A DNA stretch of 64,000 nt from Isochrysis galbana (lineage: Eukaryota; Haptophyta; Isochrysidales; Isochrysidaceae), in the NCBI GenBank assembly GCA_018136815.1, contig CM030932.1, positions 6,874,230 through 6,938,229 of the forward strand, in the 5' to 3' direction. Shown here piece by piece: positions 49,518-61,081 of the stretch; within the stretch, counting starts at the first letter, position 1; each line of letters starts with the position of its first letter. Both the position numbers and the translations under genes were made by a program. The notes below the pieces were generated by a model. The model did not search any database and had not been told where the DNA came from. It saw only the letters and a list, made by a program, of their open reading frames with translations.

Positions 49518-49690
49518 TCCGCTCTTCTTCTACAGTTAAATTCCGCACTCTTCTTCTACCATTAAAAAATTCCACGCTCTTCTTCTACGGTAAAAATCCT
49601 GCCTCTTCCTACTGTTAAAATATCCTGCCTTCCTACCGTTAAAATTCTGCACTCCGTCTACCGTTAAAATCCTGCCTCCGTCGCCCTTGC
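49518..49690. repeat. Degenerate ~30-bp repeat inside the LTR
   Basis: ttctacngttaaaat followed by cctgc or ccgcactc is repeated about six times, and again in the second LTR at +813. A separate ~30-bp unit (ctcgttcatctcgtcgggcc) occurs three times near 49840-49930. Confidence 0.7.
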
Positions 49691-50795
49691 CAAGACATTT
49701 CCTCTGCCTTCCTGCCAGCTTCCTTGCCAGTTCCTTCCGCCCCGGTTTCCCGCTTGTCTCTAAATCGGTTTCACCGCATTACGACCAAGCTTAGTGGGGA
49801 AACTCCTCGTCCAGTTCCGTTACCCGAAAAATCTCGTTCATCTCGTCGGGCCATCAAGGCCATCTCGTTCATCTCGTCGGGCCATCAAGGCCATCTCGTT
49901 CATCTCGTCGTCGGGCCATCAGGCCATCTCGTTACATCTCGTTCACCTCGTTACAATCCAAGCTACGGCTTTGATTTCCACAATTTAGAGACATAAGGAT
50001 TCCGCTTGCAGAAGGCTCGCGAGGACGCTCGTGATTAAGTCGGGGGGTGTCGCATTCGCGATGTCTCAGAGGCAAAAAGAAATAACAGTAAAAGAAAAAC
50101 AGTAAACAGTAAAAAGAACAGAGGAAGAAAGAAGAAGAAGAGTGAAAAAGAAGAGAAAAAAACCCAGAGTATATAGGGCGGTTCTCAGCCCTTCCCATCG
50201 GCCCTATGGCTACGTAAACTCTCGCGTGGCATAGTGGTTCAACCCACCGCCTCCACCAACCTTTTGCTCTGGGTCGCGAGTTCGAGTCCGGACGGAGCGC
50301 TCTGCAGTTCGAGCCCCGCTCCTTCTCCTCTCCGCTCTTCTTCTACAGTTAAATTCCGCACTCTTCTTCTACCATTAAAAAATTCCACGCTCTTCTTCTA
50401 CGGTAAAAATCCTGCCTCTTCCTACTGTTAAAATATCCTGCCTTCCTACCGTTAAAATTCTGCACTCCGTCTACCGTTAAAATCCTGCCTCCGTCGCCCT
50501 TGCCAAGACATTTCCTCTGCCTTCCTGCCAGCTTCCTTGCCAGTTCCTTCCGCCCCGGTTTCCCGCTTGTCTCTAAATCGGTTTCACCGCATTACGACCA
50601 AGCTTAGTGGGGAAACTCCTCGTCCAGTTCCGTTACCCGAAAAATCTCGTTCATCTCGTCGGGCCATCAAGGCCATCTCGTTCATCTCGTCGGGCCATCA
50701 AGGCCATCTCGTTCATCTCGTCGTCGGGCCATCAGGCCATCTCGTTACATCTCGTTCACCTCGTTACAATCCAAGCTACGGCTTTGATTTCCACA

Positions 50796-51922
50796 ATGGA
50801 GTGACCAAGAAAAACGGCGAGCTGCGCTCCGACGGCATGCGGAAACACATCGGATGCTCTGGTGCCCAAGCGCCGCTCGTCAAGATATTTCAGCGATCCA
50901 TGGGGGCAGCCATGCGCAGCGCGGCGCACGTCCCGCGGAAGCCTGGAGAGTCAGTGGCCGACAGGGGGATCGCGAACGTGGAGGAATGCCTCAACCACTT
51001 GATGAACGTGCACAACGGCAAGGGGGCTTTTACCAAGCTTGATCGTGTTTGCCGTCTGCACCCGCAGGAGTATACGTCTCGACATTACAACGATTGCTCC
51101 GATTGGCAGCGCAAGATGACCGACTACATCAGAGAGAACATTTATGACAAGAAGGACTCCATCTTCTCGTCGCGCGGCGCCGTGACGCAAAACGCGTCTG
51201 AGAGGGTGGGAGGGGTCTGCCTGAAGTACCGTCCCAAGGGCACCTTCATGAAAGACATCCACTATCGGGCTGCGACCGACCTCGGCATCATCCACGTGAA
51301 CGCGGTTGTCATAGGTGTGGTGCGGAAGCACCTGGGCGCCAGGGGAGTCATTGACGAGAAGCTCAGCGCGTTCGGCTCTTCATTCGAGGCCAAGCTGTTC
51401 GAGATGTTGGGCCTCGAATGCGACACTCACCAGACAGACGCATGGGCGAAAGTGCAGGAGCGGCGCGTGACGCAAAGCCTGTACCGCCGCTCCGATAACT
51501 ATAAGCGCAAGAGGGCAACGCAACGCAAGCAACTGGCTGCAAAGCGCAAGGGCGAGACGAAGCAGGGCAAGCCGGACTACACATACAAGGAGTCGCGTTC
51601 GGCAGGTTCACATGGGAAGGGCAAAGGTATGCCTGGTGCGTGCAGGTGTGGAGCCAATGCCCAGTGTGCGAACAAGGCTTGCCCCTGTGTGGTTGCCAAC
51701 TTGTCTTGCACGCCAGCCTGCCATGGTGGTCGTCCAGCCCCGAAGTGCAAGAGGTGCATTGTGCAGGAGAAGGACGAAGCAGCCGTCCCTGGGAGTGCAG
51801 ATCGGCAGCCTCCTGCCAGTGTTAGTCCGCCCCCTCATAGTGACCCGATGGGCGATTGCGATTGCTCAGATCCGGAATCTGAAGTGTTGTCGGAATTGAG
51901 CTGTGTGGAGGAGTTGGAGTAA
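50796..51922 (+). pseudogene. Transposase C-terminal piece with Cys-rich tail
   Basis: Open from the end of the LTR element to TAA at 51922. It reads GVTKKNGELRSDGMRKHIGC, later HPQEYTSRHYNDCSDW, then GTFMKDIHYRAATDLGIIHV, a Lys/Arg-rich stretch and a Cys-rich end, CRCGANAQCANKACPCVVA then LSCTPACHG and CKRC, like the CXC motif of tesmin/TSO1 proteins. The layout fits the C-terminal half of the same large transposase family. The catalytic middle is missing, so the element cannot move by itself. Confidence 0.55.
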
Positions 51923-52819
51923 GAGTAAGGGGAATGATGCTAAAAATTTTTTAAGTACTGGAAATTGTTTCGACCGGTCTACAATCCAAATTGGTGGTCC
52001 ATCCAGAACGGAGTGAAGGCACATTGCACCGGAATTGACCCAGTTACATCAACTATAAATCGAGCACTCCGGATAGCACACTTGTCCGCATACCCGCGAC
52101 ACGCGCCCCAAATGCATGGCCAGGTGAATTGCATGTCCCCTAATTTTGTTGCAGCTGGCTCCCCAACATGGTCTGAGAGCCAGACGGACACCTATGCACA
52201 CGCACAAAATTCTGTTCCCCCACTTTAAAGACTCAATTGCGGCACCGGCGCCCTTGCACTTAGCAAGCCGACCACACACATACGCCATTCGGGTTTCGCG
52301 CCAGGCTTTGTGCGCCCGCACGGCCGGAAGCAGCCGTGGGCCGCCGGCCCATATACCCAAGAGGCCTCCCGCTATTCACGCGCCACGCACAGCCGCATCA
52401 AGCGGCCGTCATACCCTCATGACCGAGCGCAGGTCCAGGCGCGGAGACGTGCCAGGCAAAGTCGCACACGGCAGCCACGAACTCTGAGGGCCGTGCAGGC
52501 GGGCGCCCTTCCGGCGAAAGAGCCGCCTTTTGACCCCTTTTCAATGGACCGACCGCCCTTCTCCCTCTGGCAGCGCCCCTCTCGACCCCATGCCCTGCCA
52601 AACGCCTTGTGCAGCCCCATACGAGCGCCCTTGCCCGACCCCACCCCCCCTCTGTGAGGCGGGTGCGCAGCTAGGCCATGCGCGCCATCAGCGGGGGCCA
52701 CGTACCCACTGATCACTCCGCCAGCCGCACGGGTCGTGCAGCTGCCATCCACAGCCGTCAGGCCCCATGGCAGCTGGAGGGGCTGGGCGGCTTCGCGCGC
52801 CGCCCTCCCCCTCCTCGCC
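51923..52819. other. 3' part of the candidate transposon
   Basis: No gene recognised between the transposase stop and the inverted TTAAGGTGGCG end. Confidence 0.4.
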
Positions 52820-53138
52820 GTGGCGACGCCACCTTAAACCGAGATGAAACCCAAGTGAAACCCCTGCGACAACCCCCGGAAGAAGAGCTATTTTTCTATG
52901 AAAGGGGGGGTGCAGTCCAACGAGGAGGGAAACGCGGTCGGAGAGGAAGTCGACCGACCACGACCACGCCGACGACCCGATGGGATGTATATTGTGGAAC
53001 AGTGGGTTTTCTAGAGTATTCATACTGTGAGAAGAGACACAAGGAAGCTCCTCCCGTCTTGCGAGCGGCGAGCGGGCTGGCTACGGGCCCCGAGGAGGCC
53101 CTCCACCAGCGCCCCTCGTTCTCTTCGCGCGGCGGCCG

Positions 53139-54356
53139 ATGGTGGCAGCTCCTCTCGCCAGGCCGCCGACGGCGGAGTACGTGGCGCGCGCCAAGGCTCG
53201 CGGTGGCCTGCCCACCACGCAGGCGCGTGCGCTGCCTGCCGTGCCGCTTGCGCTCCTCGCTGCTCCCGCACTGCTTGTGCTGCTCAAGCTCTTGCTGCTG
53301 CTGCTGCCACTGTTTATCCTCTACTTCCAGGCCTCGTTCGGCGAGTTGTGCGTGGACACGCGCACGCCTATGGCTGACTCGCATCGTGCGCCCTGGTTCT
53401 CCGGCAAGCGCTGCCTCCCTGGCTGGGAGGGGCCGTGCTGCGACATCCAAGAGGGCTACTCTGACGGCGAGTTTGTGCTCCGGCGCATCCGCAATGATGA
53501 GGTCGAGTACGAGCTTCCTTTTTCCGGACCACGCTCCATCGACAATACGAGCGCTCCACCCGACGAGATGCTCGGCCTGTGGTGGCTTGACCAACGCCTT
53601 GTGCACACAGATGGCATGAGCGAGCACGAGGGGTACGCGGAGGGTGAGGCGAAAGCGGTCACTGCTGCGGAGGAACTGGTCGTCTCGTTCTCGGAGGGCG
53701 TCTGGCACCCTGCTTCACGTTGCGTGAAGCCCGTTCCGACTTACGGCGGCCATCGCGGCCACTGGACATGGTTCGATGTAGACGGCGAGGGGCACAATGC
53801 TGGCGCCGGGAGCGGGCTTCGAGGTAACTATGAGTTTTGCTATCAAGATGACAACACCATCAAGATCAACATGCGCTATCGGCTTTTTGGCGCAGTGTGG
53901 GTAGTCGTGCCGGACTTTTTTACGACTCTTACAATGGAGCGTCGCAACTTTGGCCTCACGCGCGTGACGCGCGTCGGGCCCGACCAGCTGCGACGGTTGC
54001 AAGCCGACTGGACATGGTTCTTCCTCCTCCCAATCCCAGTGCATGTGGTGCTCCGCATAATCGGCCTGATGGCCCCAGTCTCACAGCCGCTCTACAACTA
54101 CCCGATGTACCGCATCGTCGATACTTACGGCCGACGCACTCGCCACTATGACGCGTATCTTCGTTTTGCCAACGTGCCCACCAATGAGACGGAGGCCAAT
54201 CAGCTAAGCGCCCCACGCAACCGAGGCCGAGGTACGTCCCTTGTTGGCGTGCCAATCGAGTACTGCAGAGCACGTAACGAGACCTGCACGCCCGCGTCGG
54301 AATCCCCTGCACCCGGTACCCTCTCTGCCATCGTCGAAAGAGGCCAATGTTTTTGA
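53139..54356 (+). CDS. Hypothetical membrane protein
   Basis: ATG 53139, 405 residues, no intron needed. The N-terminus is Arg/Ala-rich and leads into a strong Leu-rich membrane segment (LLVLLKLLLLLLPLFILYF, residues ~45-65). A Cys-containing segment (CLPGWEGPCCDI, EGF-like in look) suggests the following part is luminal or outside. The body is rich in aromatic residues (WTWFDVDGEGHN, GNYEFCYQDDNTIKINMRYR, VVVPDFFTTLTMERRNF), which looks beta-strand-like, possibly a lipocalin-like or VDE-like barrel, but that is a guess. A second hydrophobic stretch lies at ~300-320. The end (CRARNETC) could form a disulphide. The family is not recognised. Confidence 0.55.
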   Translation: MVAAPLARPPTAEYVARAKARGGLPTTQARALPAVPLALLAAPALLVLLKLLLLLLPLFILYFQASFGELCVDTRTPMADSHRAPWFSGKRCLPGWEGPCCDIQEGYSDGEFVLRRIRNDEVEYELPFSGPRSIDNTSAPPDEMLGLWWLDQRLVHTDGMSEHEGYAEGEAKAVTAAEELVVSFSEGVWHPASRCVKPVPTYGGHRGHWTWFDVDGEGHNAGAGSGLRGNYEFCYQDDNTIKINMRYRLFGAVWVVVPDFFTTLTMERRNFGLTRVTRVGPDQLRRLQADWTWFFLLPIPVHVVLRIIGLMAPVSQPLYNYPMYRIVDTYGRRTRHYDAYLRFANVPTNETEANQLSAPRNRGRGTSLVGVPIEYCRARNETCTPASESPAPGTLSAIVERGQCF

Positions 54357-55621
54357 ATGAGCATTTTGAGAACTGCTTGGCCGGATAATGCTCCTACTCG
54401 CGTATGAGGCTTTTTCAGCACGAGTTTGAGGCGGCCTCAGAGACGACGAAAAAGGGTGGAGGTGTGGGGGTTAGGGTTGGGGGCGGATTGACAACTGCAG
54501 GAAGGAGACTGAGCGAGTGTCAACAGAGTGCTCGCCTACGCTTCACCAACAGTATCGACACGGTGTTCTGCTGCCACCATTCTTACCACATCAGGCGTCC
54601 CCTGCGGAAATTCTCCAAAGGTCGCGGTTATCCCAAAACCCTCCCGAAACGACCAACTTTCTGCCGGCCCGGTTGGTACTAGCAGCTACTCACGCCGCAC
54701 GACCAGCGCGCATGTGTTGAAAAGACGCGCCGGACTGTGAGATCGCCGCCCCTTTCCCGCCGCTTCTTTGCACGTACTCGCACGCGCAGCGTGTTCGCTC
54801 GCCCGCGATTTCTCTCGCCCCATTAAGACTCTCTCGCCCTACACCCCCGCTAATGCCCCCTTTCTCCATTTTGTGATGCCATTTTTGCTGTTGTTCCTTC
54901 TTCTTTGGCCTGATGTCTTTGTATGTGTCCAAGTCAAAGAATGAAATCAATGCGATGACCCAAGTTCCCACCCATATAAATGCCGGACTCGAATAGAAAA
55001 TTAAGGTCCTTCTTCACATGCTCTCGCCACCGGCGCCTGGGTGGGTTCCGGATGTGTTGTATTCTGTATTCTATTGTATTGAAGCCTCGCATGGGCGCAC
55101 AACGCCTCCGCAAAACACCATGGGGCATGAGAAAATACAACTAGTAGTAGATAGAAAACAATGAATACCTCACCATACTAGCTACTAGCCCGAGGAAAAC
55201 TCCTCGAGCTCCCCGCAAGAACCGCGTTCCGCGCTAGCTGCCGGCGCGCCCTCGCAGGCAATCTCCAAAAGTGAGATTAGTCTTGCTAATGACACGGTCC
55301 CGGCGTCCCGGCAGTAAAGAGTTAAAGAAATGGTATACTCTCGCGATACAGGATACAGGGTAGCGGATTCCGAGAACCAGGTGGCAAACCGAATATCGCT
55401 GGGAAGGACAAGTGTGCTACATAAAGTACTCTAGAGTAGGAGTTAGCTAGCCACTAGCCACACGATAAGTACTTTCTTTAGAGCTTTTGAGTAGAGTAGG
55501 AGTACTCCTACTCACTCCTACTCTACACTATTGCTAAACCTGTAAACCCATCGTCTGGGACACCTTCCCCTCGGTCGTGGCGGCGGGGCGGCGCCAGCTC
55601 GGCCGGCCGAGTACCACCTCG
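54357..55621. other. Intergenic, nothing recognised
   Basis: Contains short palindromic tracts near 55430-55530 (ctactctagagtaggag, agtaggagtactcctact). No gene. Confidence 0.45.
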
Positions 55622-58600
55622 ATGGCACTCGAAGAGCTCGAGCCGCTGCGCGGCGGGGTTGCAGCGCGCGCGCGCGGCAGTGCGGGCTCAACCTCTATCC
55701 GCAATGCCGCGCTCCTCGTCGGTACGCTCACACTCGTGCTCATCGCGCCATACCTCAACCCGTCGGCCACAATCGTGAGGATGGACGAGGCCTACGACAG
55801 GATTCCAGCGGTCGGTACGACGGCTGCGAGCCTGGTCGGCGGCGGCGCCGCCGCTTCCTTAAACGCCGAGAACCGTGAGCTCAAGGAGCAAATCGCCAGG
55901 CTCACCGCAATGCTCGAGGACAAGAAGAGGGAGAAGGACGCGGTGGAGCTGAAGCGGATGGAGAGCATCCGGCTCTCTGCCGCCACCGCCAGGCCCTCTG
56001 CAGCCACCGCGGCCACACGCGAGCTTTCGCGCGCCCGCGCCTCTCGAGGCGACAACGGAGAAGGCGGGGCCGTCTCGGGCAGCGGTGCGGCGACCAGCGC
56101 GAGCTCGGTGGGTCCGCTCGGCATGGCCGCTGCAAAGCAGCTCGCCTCCAACAGCAGTGGCGTGCGTGGCTTGTACCGGCTCACACACGGAGTGATCCGC
56201 GCGCGGTGCAATGCGCACAACATCATCCTCGTAACTTTCGTGAACTACCAGCGATGCGACTACGGCTTCACGTGGGCGTCGCACGTTCAGCGGCTTGGGC
56301 TGGACAACTACCTCATTGGCGCCATGGATGGTAAGGCGCTCGAGATCTTGGTGGGCAGGAGTATACCAACCTTCGACATGGAGTCTGGCCTCACAACGGC
56401 CGACTATGGGTACGGCAGATTGGCACGAACCCACCCAAAACTTTTCAATGGAGCTGCCGCGACGCTAGACGCCCAAGGCCAACCCGCTGCGATTTCGTCC
56501 TTTCTGGCTTCACCACCCTACCACTGTCTTTGTATAGGTGGGGCACCAAAAACTTTCGGAAGCTGGGCTTGCGCAAGTGCGAGCTGATACTCTCGCTGCT
56601 CCGCGCGGGTGCCGACCCAATTGTAACTGACGCGGACGCGCTCATCACCCGCGACCCGACTCCGTTCATACTGAAGCTATTGCCGGAGGCGCAGGTGGGC
56701 CGGCGATGTGAGCACTTCTTGCCAAGAGTACTCAGCTTATTGGCGAGCACTCGACCAAAATTAGCAGCGCATTTGGCGTTGCGCCAAAGCGCAGCCTCGC
56801 GTCACAAGCCGGCTCCCGTTCTGCTTACAGATCCTGGTTACATCGGATCATCTTATGTCCACGGATGATCCGGTCGCAGAGACGCTTGAGGAGCCGATGC
56901 GCGCTTCCAACTCAGCATGGAACATTGGCTATTTTTATTTGCACCACTCGGCGCTCCCAGCGATCGCGCACTGGAAAGCTATGTGTGAAGAGAACCCAAC
57001 TTTATGGGATCAGAATCTGTTCAAGGACATTTTCAAAATTGGGAAGCTCAGGTTTGGCCTTCCCCATCGCTGCTGCTCGAGCGTGTGTACGTGTGCCTTC
57101 CATTCCACTCTTCCCGTCCCGGTTGGTAGGTTCACTGAATCACAAGGTGTATCGGCGGCTATGCGAAGCAAGCGGCTGTTTCTTGGCTACAATGGTGCGT
57201 TGCTCACCGGCGGGCTACACATGCACGTGCTGTGACCTCTCCGTTTTCCCCGCATGATTGGGTGTATGGCCTCGGATTTATCGTGCTGGCGATCGGCACA
57301 CGGTCTTCAATCTCTTGCCCCCCATTCCTGAATCTCGCTTGTAATGCGCTCGCATATCTATCTTCTCGCAGGTACCGTCTCAATCGGCATTTTGCCCATC
57401 GCCACATTTTGTGGGGGACACACATACTTTGTGCAGCGTATGCCACAGCGACGCGGGGTCTCACCTTACTCGGTGCACACCACGTTCCAATATTCGGGTG
57501 CAGTTGGTGAGTTCTGGGTCCGGTCGCTTCTACATGCATCCAATGCCCTCTCGAACCGTCGCCACAATTGTTTCTGTAAAATGCGCGCATTGCGACGCAC
57601 CCTACACTCCGCGGCTGCCCGTCGACTTTCGGCTTTGTCCTTCTGGGTGGGGTGAATCTCTCCACACTCTTTTGTTGCGTGGGATCTATGCTGTGACGGT
57701 GCTGGTGCGTAGAACCGACGCCCTCTCCCCTCACTTCGTCACTAGGCAAGACCCACCGGCTACGAGAGGCTATGCTGTGGCTGGACGAGCCGTCTTACTA
57801 CGATCCTCCAGGCAAGAATTTTCTCGCCTACACGCCGTCCATTCGGCATGAACTCTTTCGCCCCTCGGGCGTGATGGATCTCTCGTCGCACTTTCTCGCT
57901 GTCCACTCGCAGCTCGTTCAGGTGAGGTCTCATCGCATCTTCGGGGTAGGCACACATGAAGTAGATCTTTCCATGATCTGGATGCCTCTTTGATTACGAC
58001 TTGATTCGCACTCGCCCACCCTGCACCTGGCATAGTTGCGTGCCGCGTTTCTTCTCGCGGCGAAGCTCAAGAGGATTCTTATTTTACCACCGATTGCTTG
58101 CGGGTTGGATCGCTTTTGGGCACCGCACAATGGCACCATCCCAGGCTCCGCCACACCGCTTCCGGTGTTCCCTTGCCCGGCTGACCATGTGTTGGACCTG
58201 GAGAATGGTATCGACAAGCATAATGGACCCATCGAATCATTGCTCCGAGAAGCCTCCTTCCTGAATAACTCCCGTCTTCCCGACTCGGTTCGCCACTCCA
58301 TCGTCTTTCCCGACCCGCCCCGAACGCTCGGCGATGAGCATCTTGCCCCCCTCCGCGCGTCGACTTCTCGCGTGATCTCCTTGCCTTCCATGCCCGATTT
58401 GTATAAGACGCTCCCCTCTGGTGAGGCCGCCGCTGCACGCGACAAGTACAAGGTGAGATCATGGTGTCCATGGGCAGAGCGGTGCCTTTGCTGTAAGGCC
58501 CCGATGGGCATGAAGCTGCCCTTGTGCGCCTTCATGTTTGGGTAGGGGGTAGCGCCGCTGTTATACGCTGATCGTTCGCACTTGTCCCCGCGTTCCGAGC

Positions 58601-58819
58601 ACTCAGGGATCAATTGGTGAGAGCCAAGACTGCTAGACTTGACCATCACCCGCCCTCTTTCTCTTCCAGGTGTTCACTTCATTGTGGTGTTGTTCTCAGC
58701 CGCTCACGCCCAAGAGCCCAGGCCACATTTTTTACGACATGTTTTGGGACGTAGTACCGCACACCGACAAGTTTCGCAGACAATGGACCACTCCGTGGGT
58801 TCCAACATTTGGGCCATGA
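55622..58819 (+). CDS. XEG113-like GT77 glycosyltransferase, type II membrane protein
   Basis: Eight exons: 55622-56409, 56538-56694, 56831-57051, 57130-57194, 57372-57506, 57746-57921, 58036-58452, 58670-58819. All joins keep frame and the total is 702 residues. A membrane anchor lies at ~28-45 (AALLVGTLTLVLIAPYL), then a short coiled coil and a linker. The catalytic part begins NIILVTFVNYQRCDYGFTW and LDNYLIGAMD, with the DxD motif in VTDADALITRDP (~292), then SNSAWNIGYFYLH and WDQNLFKDIF. The second half has SIGILPIATFCGGHTYFVQR, HTTFQYSG, LREAMLWLDEPSYYDPPG and RILILPPIACGLDRFW, which are hallmarks of plant XEG113, a Golgi arabinosyltransferase that modifies extensins. The acceptor in this organism is unknown. 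Expected location: Golgi. Confidence 0.88.
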
Positions 58820-59039
58820 GCGAGCGAGTTCCAGGGGAGGGGAGGAGATGGGGTCTACGTGGGGCCTATGGGGCTCCGTAGCTTTCACTTGAGCCATGGC
58901 TCGGGCTCTGGCTTCTCTTTTGAGAATTATGACCTCTATAATTTTAATTTTCAACAAATTTTTATGGGTCGCGATGCGACAAAGGGGCGGGACTGGTGCT
59001 CACTCAAGACAGGACTCCCTTCCGCCCCAAGTGCCGGCA

Positions 59040-59160
59040 ACCTTCCCCCGGATGCCACTGCACTAGGGCCGGACCCCAGAAACCGAAGAAAAAGGAATGA
59101 AGGGGAAGGGGGCAAGGGGAAGGGAAGGAGGTGGAGGGATGGAAGATAAGGGCGATGTCG
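59040..59160 (+). mobile_element. LINE 3' untranslated relic
   Basis: cactagggccggacccc, gaaaccgaagaaaaagg, a purine run, then aagggcgatg. Same order as on the minus strand at 6480-6610 and beside the intact LINE. Confidence 0.5.
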
Positions 59161-59697
59161 GAGTAGAGATAGGGAAACCTAAACCTAGACCTAGTAGGTG
59201 TTTAGCCCAGATGTCGTATTCCCTACGATGACAGACTTTTACTTCTAACCTGTGGGTTATTTTAAGCCTCAAGGTCTCGTCGATTGGTATACCGCCTCTT
59301 CTCTTACTTTTACTTTCTCTCGATGTCATCAAATGTTCCATGACTGTCTTTTGTCTTCTCTCCGTGTATCGGTTGTAGCTCCCCAGCGAGGTTTGCCCTC
59401 GTTGTGCCGACCCCTCTGTCGCATGTCCGCGCGTTGCTGAGTTACCCTGGTGCCGACGCCTTGCCGTCCGTCCAAGTGTGGTTAGTTTTCGCCCTGTTTG
59501 GTTTAGTTTGTGTGGTTCTGTACCCTCAGCTTTTTGAGTCCTGGTGTTGTAGTCTCCCGTGTCTACCTCGGACCTAAGAAGCTCTCATTCTCATTCTCTC
59601 TCTTCCACTAGCTCGCTAGCTAGCCTCGTCCCTACTCTCCGACGCCACGCGTTGCAGTCCTCCGACCTTCAGTCTACCTCATCGCTCGTAGCGCTCG
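59161..59697. other. Intergenic, nothing recognised
   Basis: No credible gene or repeat. Confidence 0.4.
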
Positions 59698-60396
59698 ATG
59701 GTAGACACTGTCAGACCCGATTCTTGCTATGACCTTTCAGACATCTTCCCGCAAGCAGCAATCAACGATCCTTCCACGACCGCGTCAGCTGCCGGCTCGA
59801 TCGAACGGCCCTCTGCCTATGAGCCAGTAGTCATCGCGTGTTCGACAAGCACAAATTTCCGCCTTGGCGCCTACGACCGCGCCCCCTCACAGTCCCGCTC
59901 CCCCTCAGTCCATGGGAGCAGCGGGAACCTCTTTTGGCTCACAAGGGGTCCACTTCGTCGGAGCCGGCGGCTCCTCCGAGCCTCCGCAAGACCCTTCGAA
60001 CATAGCGGTGCCCTCGAGCTACGCATGCCTACACCGCCACGCGGTACTTATGCGTCTCCGGCTGCCGTCATCCCTCACCATTTCGACGCTTTGTGCGCCC
60101 ATCTCTCCTCCCACCGTCGCTTCGCCAGCGGCATCTCCTCCTCCTCCTCCTCGCCACTGCTCGGCTCGGGCGAGCTGGAGCTGGGTGGGGGAGGAGGCTG
60201 CATTGGTGTCTCCTGCCTGCCGCGCTTCGAGCGCGGCCCGGTAGTCCCACCGGTGCGCTTGCCATGCTGCGGCGGTTCGACCACCTTCAGCCGCGCCATC
60301 TCGCGGCTCGCGCCACGGGAGCACGGGAATTCCCGCCAAGGCCAAGCGCGCAATTTTTGCCCCCTCTCTAAAAAAGAAAGTGGCTTATTCCTTTGA
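59698..60396 (+). CDS. Hypothetical low-complexity protein
   Basis: ATG 59698 (MVDTVRPDSCYDLSDIFPQA), 232 residues. The first ~60 residues look protein-like, the rest is Ser/Arg/Gly-rich. Another plus frame from 59864 and a minus frame with an acidic run (GEEEEEE) overlap it, so a frame change or intron is possible. A gag-like or simple disordered protein are both possible. Confidence 0.3.
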   Translation: MVDTVRPDSCYDLSDIFPQAAINDPSTTASAAGSIERPSAYEPVVIACSTSTNFRLGAYDRAPSQSRSPSVHGSSGNLFWLTRGPLRRSRRLLRASARPFEHSGALELRMPTPPRGTYASPAAVIPHHFDALCAHLSSHRRFASGISSSSSSPLLGSGELELGGGGGCIGVSCLPRFERGPVVPPVRLPCCGGSTTFSRAISRLAPREHGNSRQGQARNFCPLSKKESGLFL

Positions 60397-60680
60397 GTTT
60401 TGGAGAATTTTTCCTCTGCCCCTCTCACTAGGAGACGCCCCAAGGTACCCGGGGGACGTGAGGCACAACGCGGATTTACTTTTAAACACCCTCCCACCAA
60501 TACAGCCGCGGGACCTCAGTATTGGAACGGAGGTAGTATTAGCTTTAGCCCCGCAAGTGGGTCCCAGTCCCAGATACGCTCAGGCTCCAGATACCAGATA
60601 CCCCGAGGAGAGAGCACACACGTGGTTAACGTGAAGCAAGGGCGGCGAGTAGCAGACGAAGCCGTTCAATCACTAGCGGG

Positions 60681-60980
60681 CTTTAGTTTGCGCTAGTGAA
60701 CGGCGACGGAGGAGCAGCGAGGGAGCGAGGGGGCACGCTAGACCGGAGATAAGAGGGAGGCAGTTAGTATTATACGGCATACGCACCGAGCACCCCCTGG
60801 GGGGGGAGGCCAGGGGACCCGCGGACCCGCCTCTCCCTCTTTTCGCCGCCTCGCGCCCCGCACCGCCCAAGCTCTTTCCCCTCTCACACCCAAACACTTC
60901 AAGCTCACCCACCACCATCCCCTTTCGCCTCCTTGCCCTTGCTTTCTCGGAGTGGAGACCGGCGTACTATCTTAGCACCA
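60681..60980. other. Sequence between the two repeat copies, nothing recognised
   Basis: No gene or further repeat seen. Confidence 0.4.
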
Positions 60981-61081
60981 ACTTTAGCCCCGCAAGTGGG
61001 TCCCAGATACGCTCAGGCTCCAGATACCCCGAGGAGAGCACACACGTGGTTAACGTGAAGCAAGGGCGGCGAGTAGCAGAC

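Larger units (their letters stand above)
49235..50795 (+). mobile_element. Miniature LTR retrotransposon (TRIM-like)
   Basis: Two direct repeats, 49235-49982 and 50048-50795, 748 bases each, with no difference seen on reading. Each begins TG and ends CA. Only 65 bases separate them. The flanks carry the 5-bp direct repeat ATGGA (49230-49234 and 50796-50800). A G6 run (AAGTCGGGGGG) lies just before the second repeat, where a polypurine tract belongs. No protein is encoded. The identity of the repeats indicates a recent insertion. No good primer-binding site was recognised. Confidence 0.82.
48766..52837 (+). mobile_element. Candidate TTAA-flanked DNA transposon, deletion derivative
   Basis: TTAAGGTGGCGTCGCCAC at 48766-48783 recurs as an exact inverted copy at 52820-52837. 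Between them lie a transposase N-terminal piece and a C-terminal piece on the plus strand, the middle being absent, plus an inserted miniature LTR element. TTAA at both outer ends would fit a TTAA target duplication. The core GGTGGCGTCGCCACC is itself palindromic, which weakens the argument somewhat. Confidence 0.5.

Noticed and set aside
49235-50797. Simple tandem duplication or assembly artefact
   Set aside because: TG/CA ends, a 5-bp flanking duplication and a polypurine tract before the second copy fit an LTR element better.
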